DNA of 64,000 nucleotides from Bacteroidales bacterium (GCA_024709145.1 JANJXG010000123.1:41270-105269), one strand, 5' to 3'. Shown: positions 32,646 to 42,023, counted from the first letter of the stretch. Numbers and translations are program-made. The notes: generated from the sequence alone by a model not told the origin.

Positions 32646-33911
32646 CTATTCATATCTTAATGCGTCGATAGGCTTCATGCTTACCGCTTTGCGGGCAGGT
32701 ATCAGGCCCGCAACGATTCCGGATACAATCAATATCAGCAGTGCTGTGAGTGCGACCTGAAAATCGATGGTAGGGTGCAGAAACATGGTGTCGCGGCCCG
32801 AAGGAGGCGGAAGGTTCCTGTCGATCAGTTCGATGAGAATAACACCCACAACCATCCCTGCATAACCAGCTGTGGTGGTGAGCAAAACCGATTCGCTGAT
32901 GATCTGGCCGATGATTTTCGACGGTGTGGCGCCGATCGCCCGCATGATGCCGATTTCTTTGGTTCTTTCCTTCACAATCACAAGCATAATGTTGCTGATG
33001 CCGATCACCCCGGCAAGCAAAGTGCCTGTGCCAACAATCCAGATCAGGCCATTGATTCCGGCAAAAAGCCCTGTCATTTGTTTAAACTCTTTGGCAAGGT
33101 TAAAATGTCCGACAGCCCTGTCGTCATCGGGTGCCACTTTATGACGTTCCCTGAGCAGTTTCATGGCTTTTTCTTCCACCACATTCACCTCCACACCGGG
33201 TTTTGAAGTCATAGCGAACCAGGCAACAATGTTGCCGTAATTGAAAGCCTGCTGCATGGTGCTGAAAGGCATGTGGATGCTTTCTTCCTTATCGCCACCA
33301 AAGTTCATGTTGGAATTTTTCGGACTAAACACACCCACCACCTGAAAATATATTCCGTTAATACGGATGTATTGACCTAACGGGTCTTCCTCTTTTTCAA
33401 AGAGTATTTCATACACACGTTTGCCGATTACGACGACTTTACGTTTTTGATCAATGTCGGTTTTGTTGATAAAACGACCTTTGATGAGGTTGGCAGGGTC
33501 GATGAGGTTCCACTCGGGATAATCACCATACACATTGAAAGCACCCGATTTATCATCTCTGACCACGTTGTTGCCTGAGTTTCTGCCGCCACCTTCAAGT
33601 CTGGGCGCAAGCAGGTCGAGTTCAGCAATGTTTTCTTTCAGCGCGGGGATGTCATCATTGTTGTAGAAGTATCTTCTGTTGCGGGGCAAACCTTTGTAAG
33701 GGATGGTTGTCGGGCGCGTCCACATGAATACGCTGTTGGTGGCAAAATCACCCATGCCGTTGGTAACACCATTTTCGAGTCCTGATCCTGAGCCAAGCAT
33801 CACCATTAGCATAAAAATACCCCAAAACACACCAAAAGCGGTGAGTGTCGTCCGTAATTTATTCTTTGCCAGACTACTCCATATTTCCTGCCAGCGATCG
33901 CGATCAAACAT
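32646..33911 (-). CDS. MacB-type ABC permease, second copy
   Basis: A 421-residue permease with the MacB/FtsX layout: one N-terminal helix (MLMVMLGSGSGLENGV), a periplasmic domain of about 240 residues, and three C-terminal helices. The cytoplasmic coupling region is VKERTKEIGIMRAIGATPSKII. The protein ends SMKPIDALRYE, a common end in this family. It is paralogous to the product of 33960-35195, so the transporter may be a heterodimer. Substrates of such systems include lipoproteins, peptides and macrolides; none can be deduced. Confidence 0.92.
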   Translation of the reverse strand: MFDRDRWQEIWSSLAKNKLRTTLTAFGVFWGIFMLMVMLGSGSGLENGVTNGMGDFATNSVFMWTRPTTIPYKGLPRNRRYFYNNDDIPALKENIAELDLLAPRLEGGGRNSGNNVVRDDKSGAFNVYGDYPEWNLIDPANLIKGRFINKTDIDQKRKVVVIGKRVYEILFEKEEDPLGQYIRINGIYFQVVGVFSPKNSNMNFGGDKEESIHMPFSTMQQAFNYGNIVAWFAMTSKPGVEVNVVEEKAMKLLRERHKVAPDDDRAVGHFNLAKEFKQMTGLFAGINGLIWIVGTGTLLAGVIGISNIMLVIVKERTKEIGIMRAIGATPSKIIGQIISESVLLTTTAGYAGMVVGVILIELIDRNLPPPSGRDTMFLHPTIDFQVALTALLILIVSGIVAGLIPARKAVSMKPIDALRYE

Positions 33912-33959
33912 TGTCTTTCTGTTTTATGTTTTGCAGTATCATTATTACTTTGTCATGAA

Positions 33960-35195
33960 TCATTCGTCACGCAGGGCTTCAATCGGTTTGATGGAGGCAG
34001 CTCTTCGTGCCGGAATAAAACCTGCCAGCGCTCCAGCTATAATCAGCAGCAGGGTGGCACCCACCGCAATCTGAATATTCACCTCAGGCTGCTTAAAGAA
34101 AGGCGTGTCAATGCTTTTTGAAATCAACTCAAGCAAGCCAACCCCAAGCACCAGGCCGATATAGCCTGCAAAGCCGGTAATCAGAATGGCTTCCTGCATA
34201 ATTAAACTGATAATGCTGCCTGGTGTTGCACCAAGAGCTTTACGTATGCCTATTTCTTTGGTCCTGTCTTTCACCACGATCATCATGATGTTGCTCACAC
34301 CGACCACTCCGGCAATGATGGTACCAATGCCGATTACCCAGATAAACATACTGATGGAAGCAAAGAGCTTTTTGAACTTTTGAAATTCTTCCACGCTGTT
34401 CCAAAAAAACATGGCGCGTTCATCGGTTACATCGAAATGATGCCGGGCTGCAAGTTTTGATTTGATTTCTTCTTCAATCAGGGTGGCTTCAGCTTCGGTA
34501 GCATTTCCCACCGTCACAACCATTCCCTGCACATCGCGGCCTGCTCCAAACACTTTCTGAGCTGTTGCGATAGGCACGTAAACGAGCTGCATATTGTCGT
34601 CGCGCCCATCATCGTCGTTGAAAACGCCCACTACTTTGAAAGGAATGCCGTTGAGTTGTACGTATTTATCGAGTGCTTCTTCTCCGTTTTTAAAGAGTGC
34701 TTCTTTAACTTTCAGGCTTATAATGACCGACTTACGGGTTTCCTGCTGATCTTTTTCATTGATAAAACGCCCTTCGGTTACGGTCAGTTGTTCCACAATG
34801 GCATAGTCGGGATGGATGCCTCTGATGCTGAAAGAACCATATTCATTTTTATAGGAAACCGTATTGCCCGACCAAAGCTGATAGCGTGATGAGATGAGTT
34901 CTACGCCTTTCACCGTGCGGGCAATGTATTCATAATCCTCGTTGGTCATTTGAATATTGCGTCCGGGTTTCATGCCGGCATGGGCTTTGCTTGTTTGACC
35001 GTTCCACATCCAGATGGCATTGGTAGCCGATGAACGAAACTCGTTGGAAACACCGTTCTGTAACCCGATACCCGAACCCTGCAGGATTATCAGCATAAAG
35101 ATGCCCCAGGCAACCGAAAAACCGGTGAGAAAAGTACGAAGTTTGTTTTTTTCGATCGTACTGAAAATTTCCTGCCATTTATCCAAATCAAACAT
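33960..35195 (-). CDS. MacB-type ABC permease, first copy
   Basis: A 411-residue FtsX-family permease with the same topology as its downstream paralogue. It shows MLIILQGSGIGLQNGVSNEF in the first helix, VKDRTKEIGIRKALGATPGSII at the coupling helix, and the end SIKPIEALRDE. The periplasmic domain differs considerably from the paralogue. It lies 32 bp after the ATPase gene and 48 bp before the second permease gene. Confidence 0.92.
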   Translation of the reverse strand: MFDLDKWQEIFSTIEKNKLRTFLTGFSVAWGIFMLIILQGSGIGLQNGVSNEFRSSATNAIWMWNGQTSKAHAGMKPGRNIQMTNEDYEYIARTVKGVELISSRYQLWSGNTVSYKNEYGSFSIRGIHPDYAIVEQLTVTEGRFINEKDQQETRKSVIISLKVKEALFKNGEEALDKYVQLNGIPFKVVGVFNDDDGRDDNMQLVYVPIATAQKVFGAGRDVQGMVVTVGNATEAEATLIEEEIKSKLAARHHFDVTDERAMFFWNSVEEFQKFKKLFASISMFIWVIGIGTIIAGVVGVSNIMMIVVKDRTKEIGIRKALGATPGSIISLIMQEAILITGFAGYIGLVLGVGLLELISKSIDTPFFKQPEVNIQIAVGATLLLIIAGALAGFIPARRAASIKPIEALRDE

Positions 35196-35227
35196 GGTGC
35201 TGAGGTTTAGGTGATGTCAATCAGTAA

Positions 35228-35935
35228 TCAGGCAACAATTGCAGAAGAATGGTGATGAAAGCCATTGCGTTCGTCGGTGCCGATCAATCCGTCGTGCAGG
35301 CGGATGATGCGTTGTGTTTGATGAGCAATATCGTTTTCGTGTGTTACGATGATGATGGTGATGCCGCTTTGATTGATTTCTTTGAAAAGGCCCATCACTT
35401 CGTTGGATGTTACGCTGTCGAGGGCTCCTGTCGGCTCATCGGCCAAAATCACTTTGGGTTGTGAAATAAGAGCTCGGGCAATGGCAAGACGTTGTTTCTG
35501 TCCGCCCGACAACTCGTTGGGCAAGTGGGATGCCCAATCAGCCAAGCCTACCCTTTCAAGGTATTCCATGGCAGTTTTGTTGCGTTTTCGACGCGGAACA
35601 CCCTGATAGTAGAGGGGTAAAGCAACATTTTCCATGGCGTTTTTAAAACTGATTAGGTTGAACGACTGAAACACAAAGCCCAAAAACTTGTTGCGCAGCA
35701 CGGCAGCTTTGGTTTCGTTCATTTCTCTGATTGGATTTCCATCAAGCAGGTATTGTCCGCTGTCGTGATTATCCAATAGCCCGATGATGTTGAGCAGGGT
35801 TGATTTGCCCGAACCTGACGAACCCATGATTGAAACCATCTCTCCTTTTTCAACCATGAGGTTGATGCCTTTGAGCACATGCAAGCTGTTGTGCCCCATC
35901 TGATAACTCTTGTGAATGTCAGTCAATGCAATCAT
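35228..35935 (-). CDS. ABC transporter ATPase (MacB/LolD type)
   Basis: A 235-residue ATPase with Walker A GSSGSGKST (38-46), Q-loop FQSFNLI, signature LSGGQKQRLAIARAL, Walker B VILADEPTGALD and switch His in IIVTHEND. This is the LolD/MacB subfamily that powers mechanotransmission-type permeases. It is the first gene of the four-gene export operon. Confidence 0.95.
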   Translation of the reverse strand: MIALTDIHKSYQMGHNSLHVLKGINLMVEKGEMVSIMGSSGSGKSTLLNIIGLLDNHDSGQYLLDGNPIREMNETKAAVLRNKFLGFVFQSFNLISFKNAMENVALPLYYQGVPRRKRNKTAMEYLERVGLADWASHLPNELSGGQKQRLAIARALISQPKVILADEPTGALDSVTSNEVMGLFKEINQSGITIIIVTHENDIAHQTQRIIRLHDGLIGTDERNGFHHHSSAIVA

Positions 35936-36012
35936 CGTGTGCGATTTGGATTTACTTCAACCAAATATCACAGATCTTGCCAAAGATTATAAAACACAGT
36001 ATATCAAGTCAT

Positions 36013-36052
36013 AACAGCTTCGATAGAATAAAATCCATTGATCGAAGCTGTT
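36013..36052. repeat. Long inverted repeat downstream of sulfur operon B
   Basis: AACAGCTTCGAT (36013-36024) and ATCGAAGCTGTT (36041-36052) are perfect 12-bp arms around 16 bases. It is 90 bp after the last gene of operon B and 78 bp before the ABC ATPase gene on the same strand. No T-run follows on the minus strand, so it is either a factor-assisted terminator or an operator for the export operon. Confidence 0.55.
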
Positions 36053-36142
36053 CGGTGAGGTGTGCGAAGGCGGTCAATTGTTTTCGAAAACGTACAGTTG
36101 CTGTTGTCGAAACAAAAGGTCAAATCTGGCTGTCCCGGATTG

Positions 36143-36733
36143 TTACGAACAGCCACCTTGCGTTTTTACTGTTTCAGTTTTAGCGACCTCAGCCGGTTGA
36201 GAGACGGATTTAGCATTAGTTTTGAAGAAGCGTGGATAGTCAAAAGTTGCTTTTTCAGTTTTCCGGAAAGCAACTTTCGGGTCAACGCCATTTGTCAGAA
36301 AGAAACTGTTGGCTTCAAGGTCGTTCGACACCGCCCGAAGTTTAGTATAGCCCTTGGCTGCAAGCAGTTGCAAAGCCATAACGGCTTGCGATTCGGTTTC
36401 TCCAAAAATCAGCATCTGTTGATCAGCAGGGATCATTTTCAAGGATTTTTTGCTAAGCAGCGCTTCGAATGGGATAAAGATTTTGCTGTCAAAAGGCAGG
36501 TTGATGGTTTCAGATTCGGTAGAAAGAACCAGCGCCGTATATTCGCCTTTATCAAGCAAAGACAGTTCTTCAGGCAAGACAAGCGAGCGCGGATCATTCA
36601 CTTTCTGAAGCACTTTTTCTGCTGTTAGCGCATAAGAGGGTGCCATCCACCATTGACCAACAATTACCAGCAGGATGGTGAGGATAAATAGCAATGCTGC
36701 GTTGTTGAGCATTTTATCGTTGATATTTTCCAT
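36143..36733 (-). CDS. Membrane-anchored rhodanese-like protein without active-site Cys, C-terminal GGCS
   Basis: A 196-residue protein with one N-terminal helix (MLNNAALLFILTILLVIVGQ). The rest resembles a rhodanese fold: the catalytic loop position falls in MLIFGETESQAVMALQLL, where the Cys is replaced by Gly. The last residues are TVKTQGGCS. The sole Cys visible is this penultimate residue. The start at 36733 (MENINDKML) is chosen over a TTG at 36757. It is the last gene of operon B, 17 bp after the YedE-rhodanese fusion. Function is inferred only from context and the shared tail. Confidence 0.72.
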   Translation of the reverse strand: MENINDKMLNNAALLFILTILLVIVGQWWMAPSYALTAEKVLQKVNDPRSLVLPEELSLLDKGEYTALVLSTESETINLPFDSKIFIPFEALLSKKSLKMIPADQQMLIFGETESQAVMALQLLAAKGYTKLRAVSNDLEANSFFLTNGVDPKVAFRKTEKATFDYPRFFKTNAKSVSQPAEVAKTETVKTQGGCS

Positions 36734-36750
36734 TTGAGTGAAGTTTAAAA

Positions 36751-37980
36751 TTAACAACCGCCTTTTCCGGCTTTGGGTGGCATGATATCGACAATGGTAG
36801 TGACAGGCGTACCCTTTGTAACAATTTTTTCGGCAGCTTCGCCGGTTTTAAATGCTTTCATGGCCCGTTGCCTGAAACGAAGATCAAAGTTGACTTGTTC
36901 CGACCTGCTTTCGGTTTGATTTGATCCGGTGAAGTAGGCACTGAAAAAGCCATTCAATCCCTGTTGAAGCACCCGGATGTTTTGTATTCCCCTCCGTTGA
37001 AGCAAAAGCCAGGCCTGATCGGCAGCGGTGGAAGCATAACTGTAGAGCACAATGTTTTTTCTGGTATCACCAAGTAACTTTTCAGCTTTTTGGCTCAATA
37101 CTTCAGCGAGTGGCAGATTGATCGCCCCTGGCAGACTAAATGCTGCAAATTCATCCGGGGAACGTACATCAACAAGCAGCAGATCATTTTCAGGTTCGTG
37201 AAGTAATTTGTAAGCCACTTCATCAATGCTGGCATAATGACTGGCTGAAACTGCTGCTTTAAGCAAGGTTTCTGCATCGTTCTCATACCACTTTGAACGT
37301 GGCTCACCGGGCAGATACAGGTTGAGCAAGGTTAAAAAAAGCATCATAAAGAAAGGCATGCGATAGGAAGGATGAAACAAGCCTTTGGGCAGCAATTCAA
37401 CCCCATTAACCTTGTCTTCAATTTTCCGGGTGATAATAAAAGAAGCCAGCGCTACCATTCCGAACAAGAAAACAAACCAATCGCGATCCACCCCCAATGA
37501 GTCATATACAAGAATGCCCCCGAGGTTATCTGCTTCATAAAGAGGCCTGAACAATTCGTAAAACGATCCAAAAAAGAAGATGCCCCCAAGCAGCCCCAGC
37601 ACAAAAAACATGGCATCAATTTTTCCAATCACGGCGCCCACCATGCTCGTTCCGGGGCAATAACCACCCAAAACGAATCCAAAACCCATGATGATACCAC
37701 CCACGATGGCTGATTTCAAGAAGGTTGGATTCACATAAAGCATGTCGTACTCAACCCAGCCCATGTAGCTGAAAAGCAGTAAACCAATGGCAGCCGTGAG
37801 TGCGGCAGTAAAAAACACGCGCAACACAACAAAATCATAGCCATAAAACACCCCTGCAAGCTTGCGTGAGTTGGAAAAGCCACCCTGTTCGAGTACATAC
37901 CCAAACCCAAGCCCGATGACAAAGGCGAAGAAGAGGTTAAGGTCGGGATTAACATATCCCTGTGGTATTAATGGTCCCAT
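36751..37980 (-). CDS. YeeE/YedE transporter half fused to a rhodanese-like domain, C-terminal GGC
   Basis: A 409-residue fusion. Residues 1-200 form a YeeE/YedE (sulfur transport, DUF395) half with EQGGFSNSRKLAGVFYG and the conserved GGYCPGTSMVGA. One further helix (about 209-225) leads to a rhodanese-like domain (LLLVDVRSPDEFAAFSLPGAINLP). Its active-site loop reads LYSYASTAADQ, where Ser stands in place of Cys and the following Arg is lost. After about 70 low-complexity residues the protein ends PKAGKGGC. The closest paralogues in the window are two separate genes, 42882-43472 and 42208-42861. YeeE relatives import thiosulfate; the direction here is unknown. Confidence 0.85.
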   Translation of the reverse strand: MGPLIPQGYVNPDLNLFFAFVIGLGFGYVLEQGGFSNSRKLAGVFYGYDFVVLRVFFTAALTAAIGLLLFSYMGWVEYDMLYVNPTFLKSAIVGGIIMGFGFVLGGYCPGTSMVGAVIGKIDAMFFVLGLLGGIFFFGSFYELFRPLYEADNLGGILVYDSLGVDRDWFVFLFGMVALASFIITRKIEDKVNGVELLPKGLFHPSYRMPFFMMLFLTLLNLYLPGEPRSKWYENDAETLLKAAVSASHYASIDEVAYKLLHEPENDLLLVDVRSPDEFAAFSLPGAINLPLAEVLSQKAEKLLGDTRKNIVLYSYASTAADQAWLLLQRRGIQNIRVLQQGLNGFFSAYFTGSNQTESRSEQVNFDLRFRQRAMKAFKTGEAAEKIVTKGTPVTTIVDIMPPKAGKGGC

Positions 37981-37992
37981 TTTACTGCCGTG

Positions 37993-38517
37993 TTAGTTGA
38001 TCCAAAGTTTTCGAAAAAAGTAAGCAATTACATAGCCGGTTCCGAAAATGGCTATCGTAGTGATAAATCCGGAGGCAGAAAGCACAGCCATGCCACTAAG
38101 GGCAGCGCCACTGGTACAACCGCGGCCAAATTGCGAACCGATGCCGAAAAGAAAACCACCGGCAATGGCAAAGACTATCCGCGTCGTGTTTGAAATTTGA
38201 TCGCCCTTGTCGATTTTAAATCCGGCTCTTCCCGACATAAAACCTGAGAAAAAAGCTCCTCCCAGCACGCCTAGGGTTAGATATACCAACCAATTGCGCA
38301 TGGGCCGTCCATCTCCGGTGGCAAAAAAGGAGGCATAAAAAGAGTTTTCTTTGGCATATTCTGGGGCCACACTTCCGATGGTTTCGATCACCACACTTTT
38401 GGCGGCACCGCTGGCCCCAAGCCCTCTACCGGTAATGAAAAAGGATGCCAGCAAGACCATTCCCAGCAGAAATCCGGCCAGGTAAGGGTTCATATACGCT
38501 TTGGGTTTTTGTTCCAT
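37993..38517 (-). CDS. YeeE/YedE family sulfur transporter half
   Basis: A 174-residue membrane protein. It opens YMNPYLAGFLLGMVLLA, has GRGLGASGAAKS in the first loop, and the conserved FGRGCTSGAALSGMAVLS near residue 130. It is the complementary half to the YedE part of the next gene; full-length YeeE proteins carry both Cys motifs (RGCTSG and GYCPGT) in one chain. ATG at 38517 is chosen; a TTG at 38526 is possible. The neighbouring gaps are 12 bp each. Confidence 0.88.
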   Translation of the reverse strand: MEQKPKAYMNPYLAGFLLGMVLLASFFITGRGLGASGAAKSVVIETIGSVAPEYAKENSFYASFFATGDGRPMRNWLVYLTLGVLGGAFFSGFMSGRAGFKIDKGDQISNTTRIVFAIAGGFLFGIGSQFGRGCTSGAALSGMAVLSASGFITTIAIFGTGYVIAYFFRKLWIN

Positions 38518-38529
38518 ATCTGTCAATGT

Positions 38530-39624
38530 TTAGCAGCCACCTTTTGCGGCCTTTATTTCTGTTGATTTTTTCGTTTCGGGAGCAGACACTCCGCTGACCA
38601 CCGGATAATTGTGTTGGTGGACTTCGCCCCAGGCATTGGCCGGCACAAATTTTTCACCTTGTAGTGTATTGTGCATGAAAGCATTGCTTCCATATATGAT
38701 TGAACGGGCATTGTAGCCTAACAGCCGAAGATAAGCCACAGCATGGGCCGCATGTTGTCCGTTGTAGCAATAAACCACAATCGGCTGATTCACCGGCAGG
38801 CTAAGCAAGTCTTCGTTAGGCTGCCAGGCAATCCTGGGGCTGTATTGAATGGCTCCCGGTAAATGTCCAACCGCTAAGTATTGGTCCTCAGGCCAATAGT
38901 TAATCAGATACATGGAGTCACCAGCCTTGAGCACTTCTTTGTAATCGATCAGGAAGGAGGGCTCTTCAGCCGAGAGTAGCTTTTCGACCCGTAAGCGGGC
39001 TATTTCGGCCGGTTGTTTGGCACCTGTGCTGAGCGTTGGCCACACAGTACCTTTGGGGCGCTTTGGATGATTTGTAAAATCTGTTTTTCCAACAAGATCA
39101 TTTCCAATTACTTTGTTCCAGCCCTCAGCTGCAAAAACCGTATTCCAGCTGCTCATCCCGAAACGGAGCGAAAAAACATTGTCATAGCCAAGCAGGCGCA
39201 TGAGTGATGCTACATACGAAGAAAGCTGACCGCGGTTGTCTACAAAAACAATTTTACTGAAAGAAGGAGGGTCGATGCGACTGGAGAAATAGCTGGCAAC
39301 CTGATCGGCAGGCAGGTTAATGGCACCTTCAATAGAACCTGAAGCAAATTGTTCAGCTGCACGCAGGTCAAGGATGAGCACATTGCTGTCGCGAAGCAGG
39401 AACAGTTCATCAGCACTGATCAATGCCGGCACCTCATCCGATGCAATGTAGTTTCCATTCTGCGCCAGCCAGTTGGCAAGTGTCTGTGATTCATTGCCTG
39501 CAGGCCTTATATTTTGCTGTTCAGCTTCTTTGTGTGAACAGCATTCGAGGCCAAAAATCATGAGAAACAAGCTGCCCATAACCAGGTATTTCTTTGGGTG
39601 AGAAAAAATACTATTCCGAACCAT
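38530..39624 (-). CDS. Exported two-domain rhodanese, C-terminal GGC
   Basis: A 364-residue sulfurtransferase-like protein with an N-terminal hydrophobic segment ending in GLECCS, either a lipoprotein signal or an anchor. The first rhodanese domain (VLILDLRAAEQFASGSIEGAINLP) has VFVDNRGQLSS at the loop, where the catalytic Cys is replaced by Asp. The second keeps Cys in VVYCYNGQHAAHA, so it may be active. The tail is EIKAAKGGC. The start at 39624 (MVRNSIFSHP) is chosen because longer starts overlap the cytochrome b gene more deeply. The overlap is then 14 bp. Confidence 0.85.
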   Translation of the reverse strand: MVRNSIFSHPKKYLVMGSLFLMIFGLECCSHKEAEQQNIRPAGNESQTLANWLAQNGNYIASDEVPALISADELFLLRDSNVLILDLRAAEQFASGSIEGAINLPADQVASYFSSRIDPPSFSKIVFVDNRGQLSSYVASLMRLLGYDNVFSLRFGMSSWNTVFAAEGWNKVIGNDLVGKTDFTNHPKRPKGTVWPTLSTGAKQPAEIARLRVEKLLSAEEPSFLIDYKEVLKAGDSMYLINYWPEDQYLAVGHLPGAIQYSPRIAWQPNEDLLSLPVNQPIVVYCYNGQHAAHAVAYLRLLGYNARSIIYGSNAFMHNTLQGEKFVPANAWGEVHQHNYPVVSGVSAPETKKSTEIKAAKGGC

Positions 39625-40288
39625 TGCCTGTAGTTTTAGTTTGTTGATCATCATTGTCATTTTCATCTGTCTCCACCCCGTCAAGGTCTTCCCAACCAGT
39701 GATCATCGCTTTGAGATTGGAGGTGATGGTGTGTCCTGTAGTTATCAGGTAAAGATGAACCAACACAAAAGCCATCACGGCAAAGGCGCCGGCTGTGTGA
39801 ATCAGGGCAATTATTTCGAGGTTGTCGATGTTGATCATCTCGATTTGAGTGCCATGCGGATATCTGTAAAACATGAAAAGCAAGCCCGAAATCACCATAA
39901 CCGGTATCACGAGCAGCTTAAGACCCAGATAAACCAGTCGTTGGAGCGGATTGAGTTTGCTAAGCAAGGTTTTTTGTGTGGGATGGGGGGCGTTTTTAAA
40001 GATTCCGAGCAAATAAAATTGTGCCTGCGCCATCAGGTTTTTGGTTGTTGGGATATATTGTTTCCATTCGCCCGTTGTGAAATGCCAGAAAATGGCAAAA
40101 ATGATGAGAATGATAAAACCCCATGCTGCCTTGTTGTGAATTTCAACAGCTGTTTCAAAACCCAACAGCTTATAGGAACTGTGTATCTCGAAACCTGTTA
40201 TGGCAAGAATGAAAATAAGCAGAGCCTGATTCCAGTGCCAGAATCGCTCGAAGCCCTGATAAACATATACTTTTTTATGTTTCTTCAT
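39611..40288 (-). CDS. Cytochrome b561-type membrane protein
   Basis: A 225-residue protein with four hydrophobic helices and histidines suited to bind two hemes b: HWNQALLIFILAITGFEIH, IHNKAAWGFIILIIFAIFWHF, LVIPVMVISGLLFMFY and LIHTAGAFAVMAFVLVHLYL. It resembles the cytochrome b subunits of formate dehydrogenase and thiosulfate reductase. It would move electrons between quinol and the octaheme cytochrome encoded 11 bp upstream. The start at 40288 (MKKHKKVYVY) is used; longer frames run into the cytochrome gene. The acidic C-terminus (DENDNDDQQ) is unusual. Confidence 0.9.
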   Translation of the reverse strand: MKKHKKVYVYQGFERFWHWNQALLIFILAITGFEIHSSYKLLGFETAVEIHNKAAWGFIILIIFAIFWHFTTGEWKQYIPTTKNLMAQAQFYLLGIFKNAPHPTQKTLLSKLNPLQRLVYLGLKLLVIPVMVISGLLFMFYRYPHGTQIEMINIDNLEIIALIHTAGAFAVMAFVLVHLYLITTGHTITSNLKAMITGWEDLDGVETDENDNDDQQTKTTGNGSE

Positions 40289-40299
40289 GGTAAATTCAG

Positions 40300-41895
40300 T
40301 TAAAGTTGATGGTTCATTGCGCGCCGGCGAGAAGCCATAATCCGGATAGCTGCGTGCACCACAATACCGGCAAACGACATGATAAGCAAAAGCTTCCCGC
40401 TGATATCGAGCCATTCATTCCTGTCGCGGCCCGGCATGTAAAAATCGGTGAGCGAGGCCAGCCGTCCGTTTTCACGGGTGTGGCATTCCTTGCAGCTAAC
40501 AGCCTCTGAAGAAACAGAAACCATGTGGTTGACAGGCATATACATTTCAGTAGCAATGAAATCGTGTTTGCCGCTGTAGGGCATATTCACATAGGCCATA
40601 CCTTCTTCAATGGCACGTTCCCACTCAAGATCGAGCCAAAGAGCACCTTTTCCCTGTTCCTTATCCCAAAGTTTTGCCTGAATAATAGTCAGGTTTTTGG
40701 TGTCATAAGGTTGCTTTCCCCGATGCACTTTCATCGGAATGATTTTGCTGTTGCGGTCGCGGTATTCACCGAAAAGGGTGTTGATTTTCAGAAAAGCTTG
40801 TGTGGTATCCACCTTGTCGGTAAGCAGGTGATGGTCGGCAGTTCCGTTGAACCAGGCATATTCGGGAACAACATTCTTTTGCCAAACAAAGTCGCCTTTG
40901 ATGGAGGCATAGATCTGGTTTCCTTCTGCATCTTTGATTTCGTAGCCTTTACCATCCTTTTTTCTGGTTGCCGTACTCCAGTCCCAATACATCTTGGTGG
41001 GGTTCACCTTGGCATAGACAGGAATGTGGCAGGTTTGGCAAGCCACTTTAACAGAATGCTCGTTGAGAATGGTTTTTTGATGAGGAAAGCCGGTGTGGCA
41101 TTCTTCACAGCTCAGCCTGTTGTCGTTGGTAGATGAAACGCCATAATACCGTCCTTTCATCACATGGTTTTCGGCAGAATGGCAGTCAACGCAGTTCATG
41201 TGAGCACCATCAACACCCATGTGCACATCAACATTTCGTCCTGCTTTCAGCAAAGCCATTTCGAGGTCGCCATGCTTCACATTGTTGCCACCGCCACCCA
41301 GGAAGTGACAGTTGCCGCAATTTTCGCTTTTTGGTAAACCCATGCTGCCAAGAATGGCTTTAAAGTCGGGTCCGCCGGCACCCATCACCGGATAACCGCC
41401 GCCACCAGTTGCTTTGGCATAGGTACCAGTGTTGTCGTGACACACAACACAATCGATATTGAGTGGGTTGCCGAAATCAAATTCCTTGCTGTTCCAGCCA
41501 TAACCGGCATGGCATTTCATACAACTGCCTTCGTTGGATTGTACACCTGTGCAATAGTTGTTCAGCAGGTTTTTCTTTCCGAGGTAAGTTACACCGCGGC
41601 CGGGAATAAAGGCTTCGCGCTCCCAGGCAAAATGAGCACTGTGCAACAGCTCCACCCCTCTTTCGGTGTGACAACTCAGGCAGGCAGCCGTGATTTCGTG
41701 CGGGTTTGTGAAATCCTTCTGCAGAATTTCCATCTTGCTGTGATCCACACCCGACTGGTGCCTGACCGGATATCCCGCCCGCAATGCCTCAAGCTGGCTG
41801 TTGTCGCGGGGAGGCTGTCGCAGAGCCACTGTCACAATCAGCAAAGGGGCAACGATGGCCAGAAAAAAGATGATCGCTTTGGTGAATTTTTTCAT
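40300..41895 (-). CDS. Octaheme cytochrome c, tetrathionate reductase (Otr)-like
   Basis: A 531-residue exported multiheme cytochrome with exactly eight CxxCH motifs: C72, C125, C149, C193, C235, C263, C286 and C468 as first cysteines. An N-terminal helix (about 7-27) is probably an uncleaved anchor, and a second one follows near the C-terminus (LLLIMSFAGIVVHAAIRIM). Number and spacing of hemes match octaheme tetrathionate reductase of Shewanella, which reduces tetrathionate and also nitrite or hydroxylamine in vitro. The physiological substrate is uncertain; the sulfur-handling genes downstream favour a sulfur compound. It is the first gene of operon B. Confidence 0.87.
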   Translation of the reverse strand: MKKFTKAIIFFLAIVAPLLIVTVALRQPPRDNSQLEALRAGYPVRHQSGVDHSKMEILQKDFTNPHEITAACLSCHTERGVELLHSAHFAWEREAFIPGRGVTYLGKKNLLNNYCTGVQSNEGSCMKCHAGYGWNSKEFDFGNPLNIDCVVCHDNTGTYAKATGGGGYPVMGAGGPDFKAILGSMGLPKSENCGNCHFLGGGGNNVKHGDLEMALLKAGRNVDVHMGVDGAHMNCVDCHSAENHVMKGRYYGVSSTNDNRLSCEECHTGFPHQKTILNEHSVKVACQTCHIPVYAKVNPTKMYWDWSTATRKKDGKGYEIKDAEGNQIYASIKGDFVWQKNVVPEYAWFNGTADHHLLTDKVDTTQAFLKINTLFGEYRDRNSKIIPMKVHRGKQPYDTKNLTIIQAKLWDKEQGKGALWLDLEWERAIEEGMAYVNMPYSGKHDFIATEMYMPVNHMVSVSSEAVSCKECHTRENGRLASLTDFYMPGRDRNEWLDISGKLLLIMSFAGIVVHAAIRIMASRRRAMNHQL

Positions 41896-41994
41896 ATTAA
41901 CATGTTTTCTTGATCGCTTGCCCGGGAGGGCAAATTGCTTTGGTATTATGTATCAATTAGTTAATAAACTGTTAAAATTATATATTTAAAAATG

Positions 41995-42023
41995 CAAATG
42001 TATACTAGTTTTACATGCCAAAA
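41995..42023 (-). promoter_or_regulatory. Possible promoter of operon B
   Basis: The minus strand shows TACATTTG (41995-42002), matching TAnnTTTG, with TTTTG about 16 bases upstream (spacing a little short). The leader of roughly 95 bases contains a small hairpin TTGCCC/GGGCAA (41918-41923 and 41928-41933). The surrounding 41896-42207 is AT-rich and holds no gene. Confidence 0.35.
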
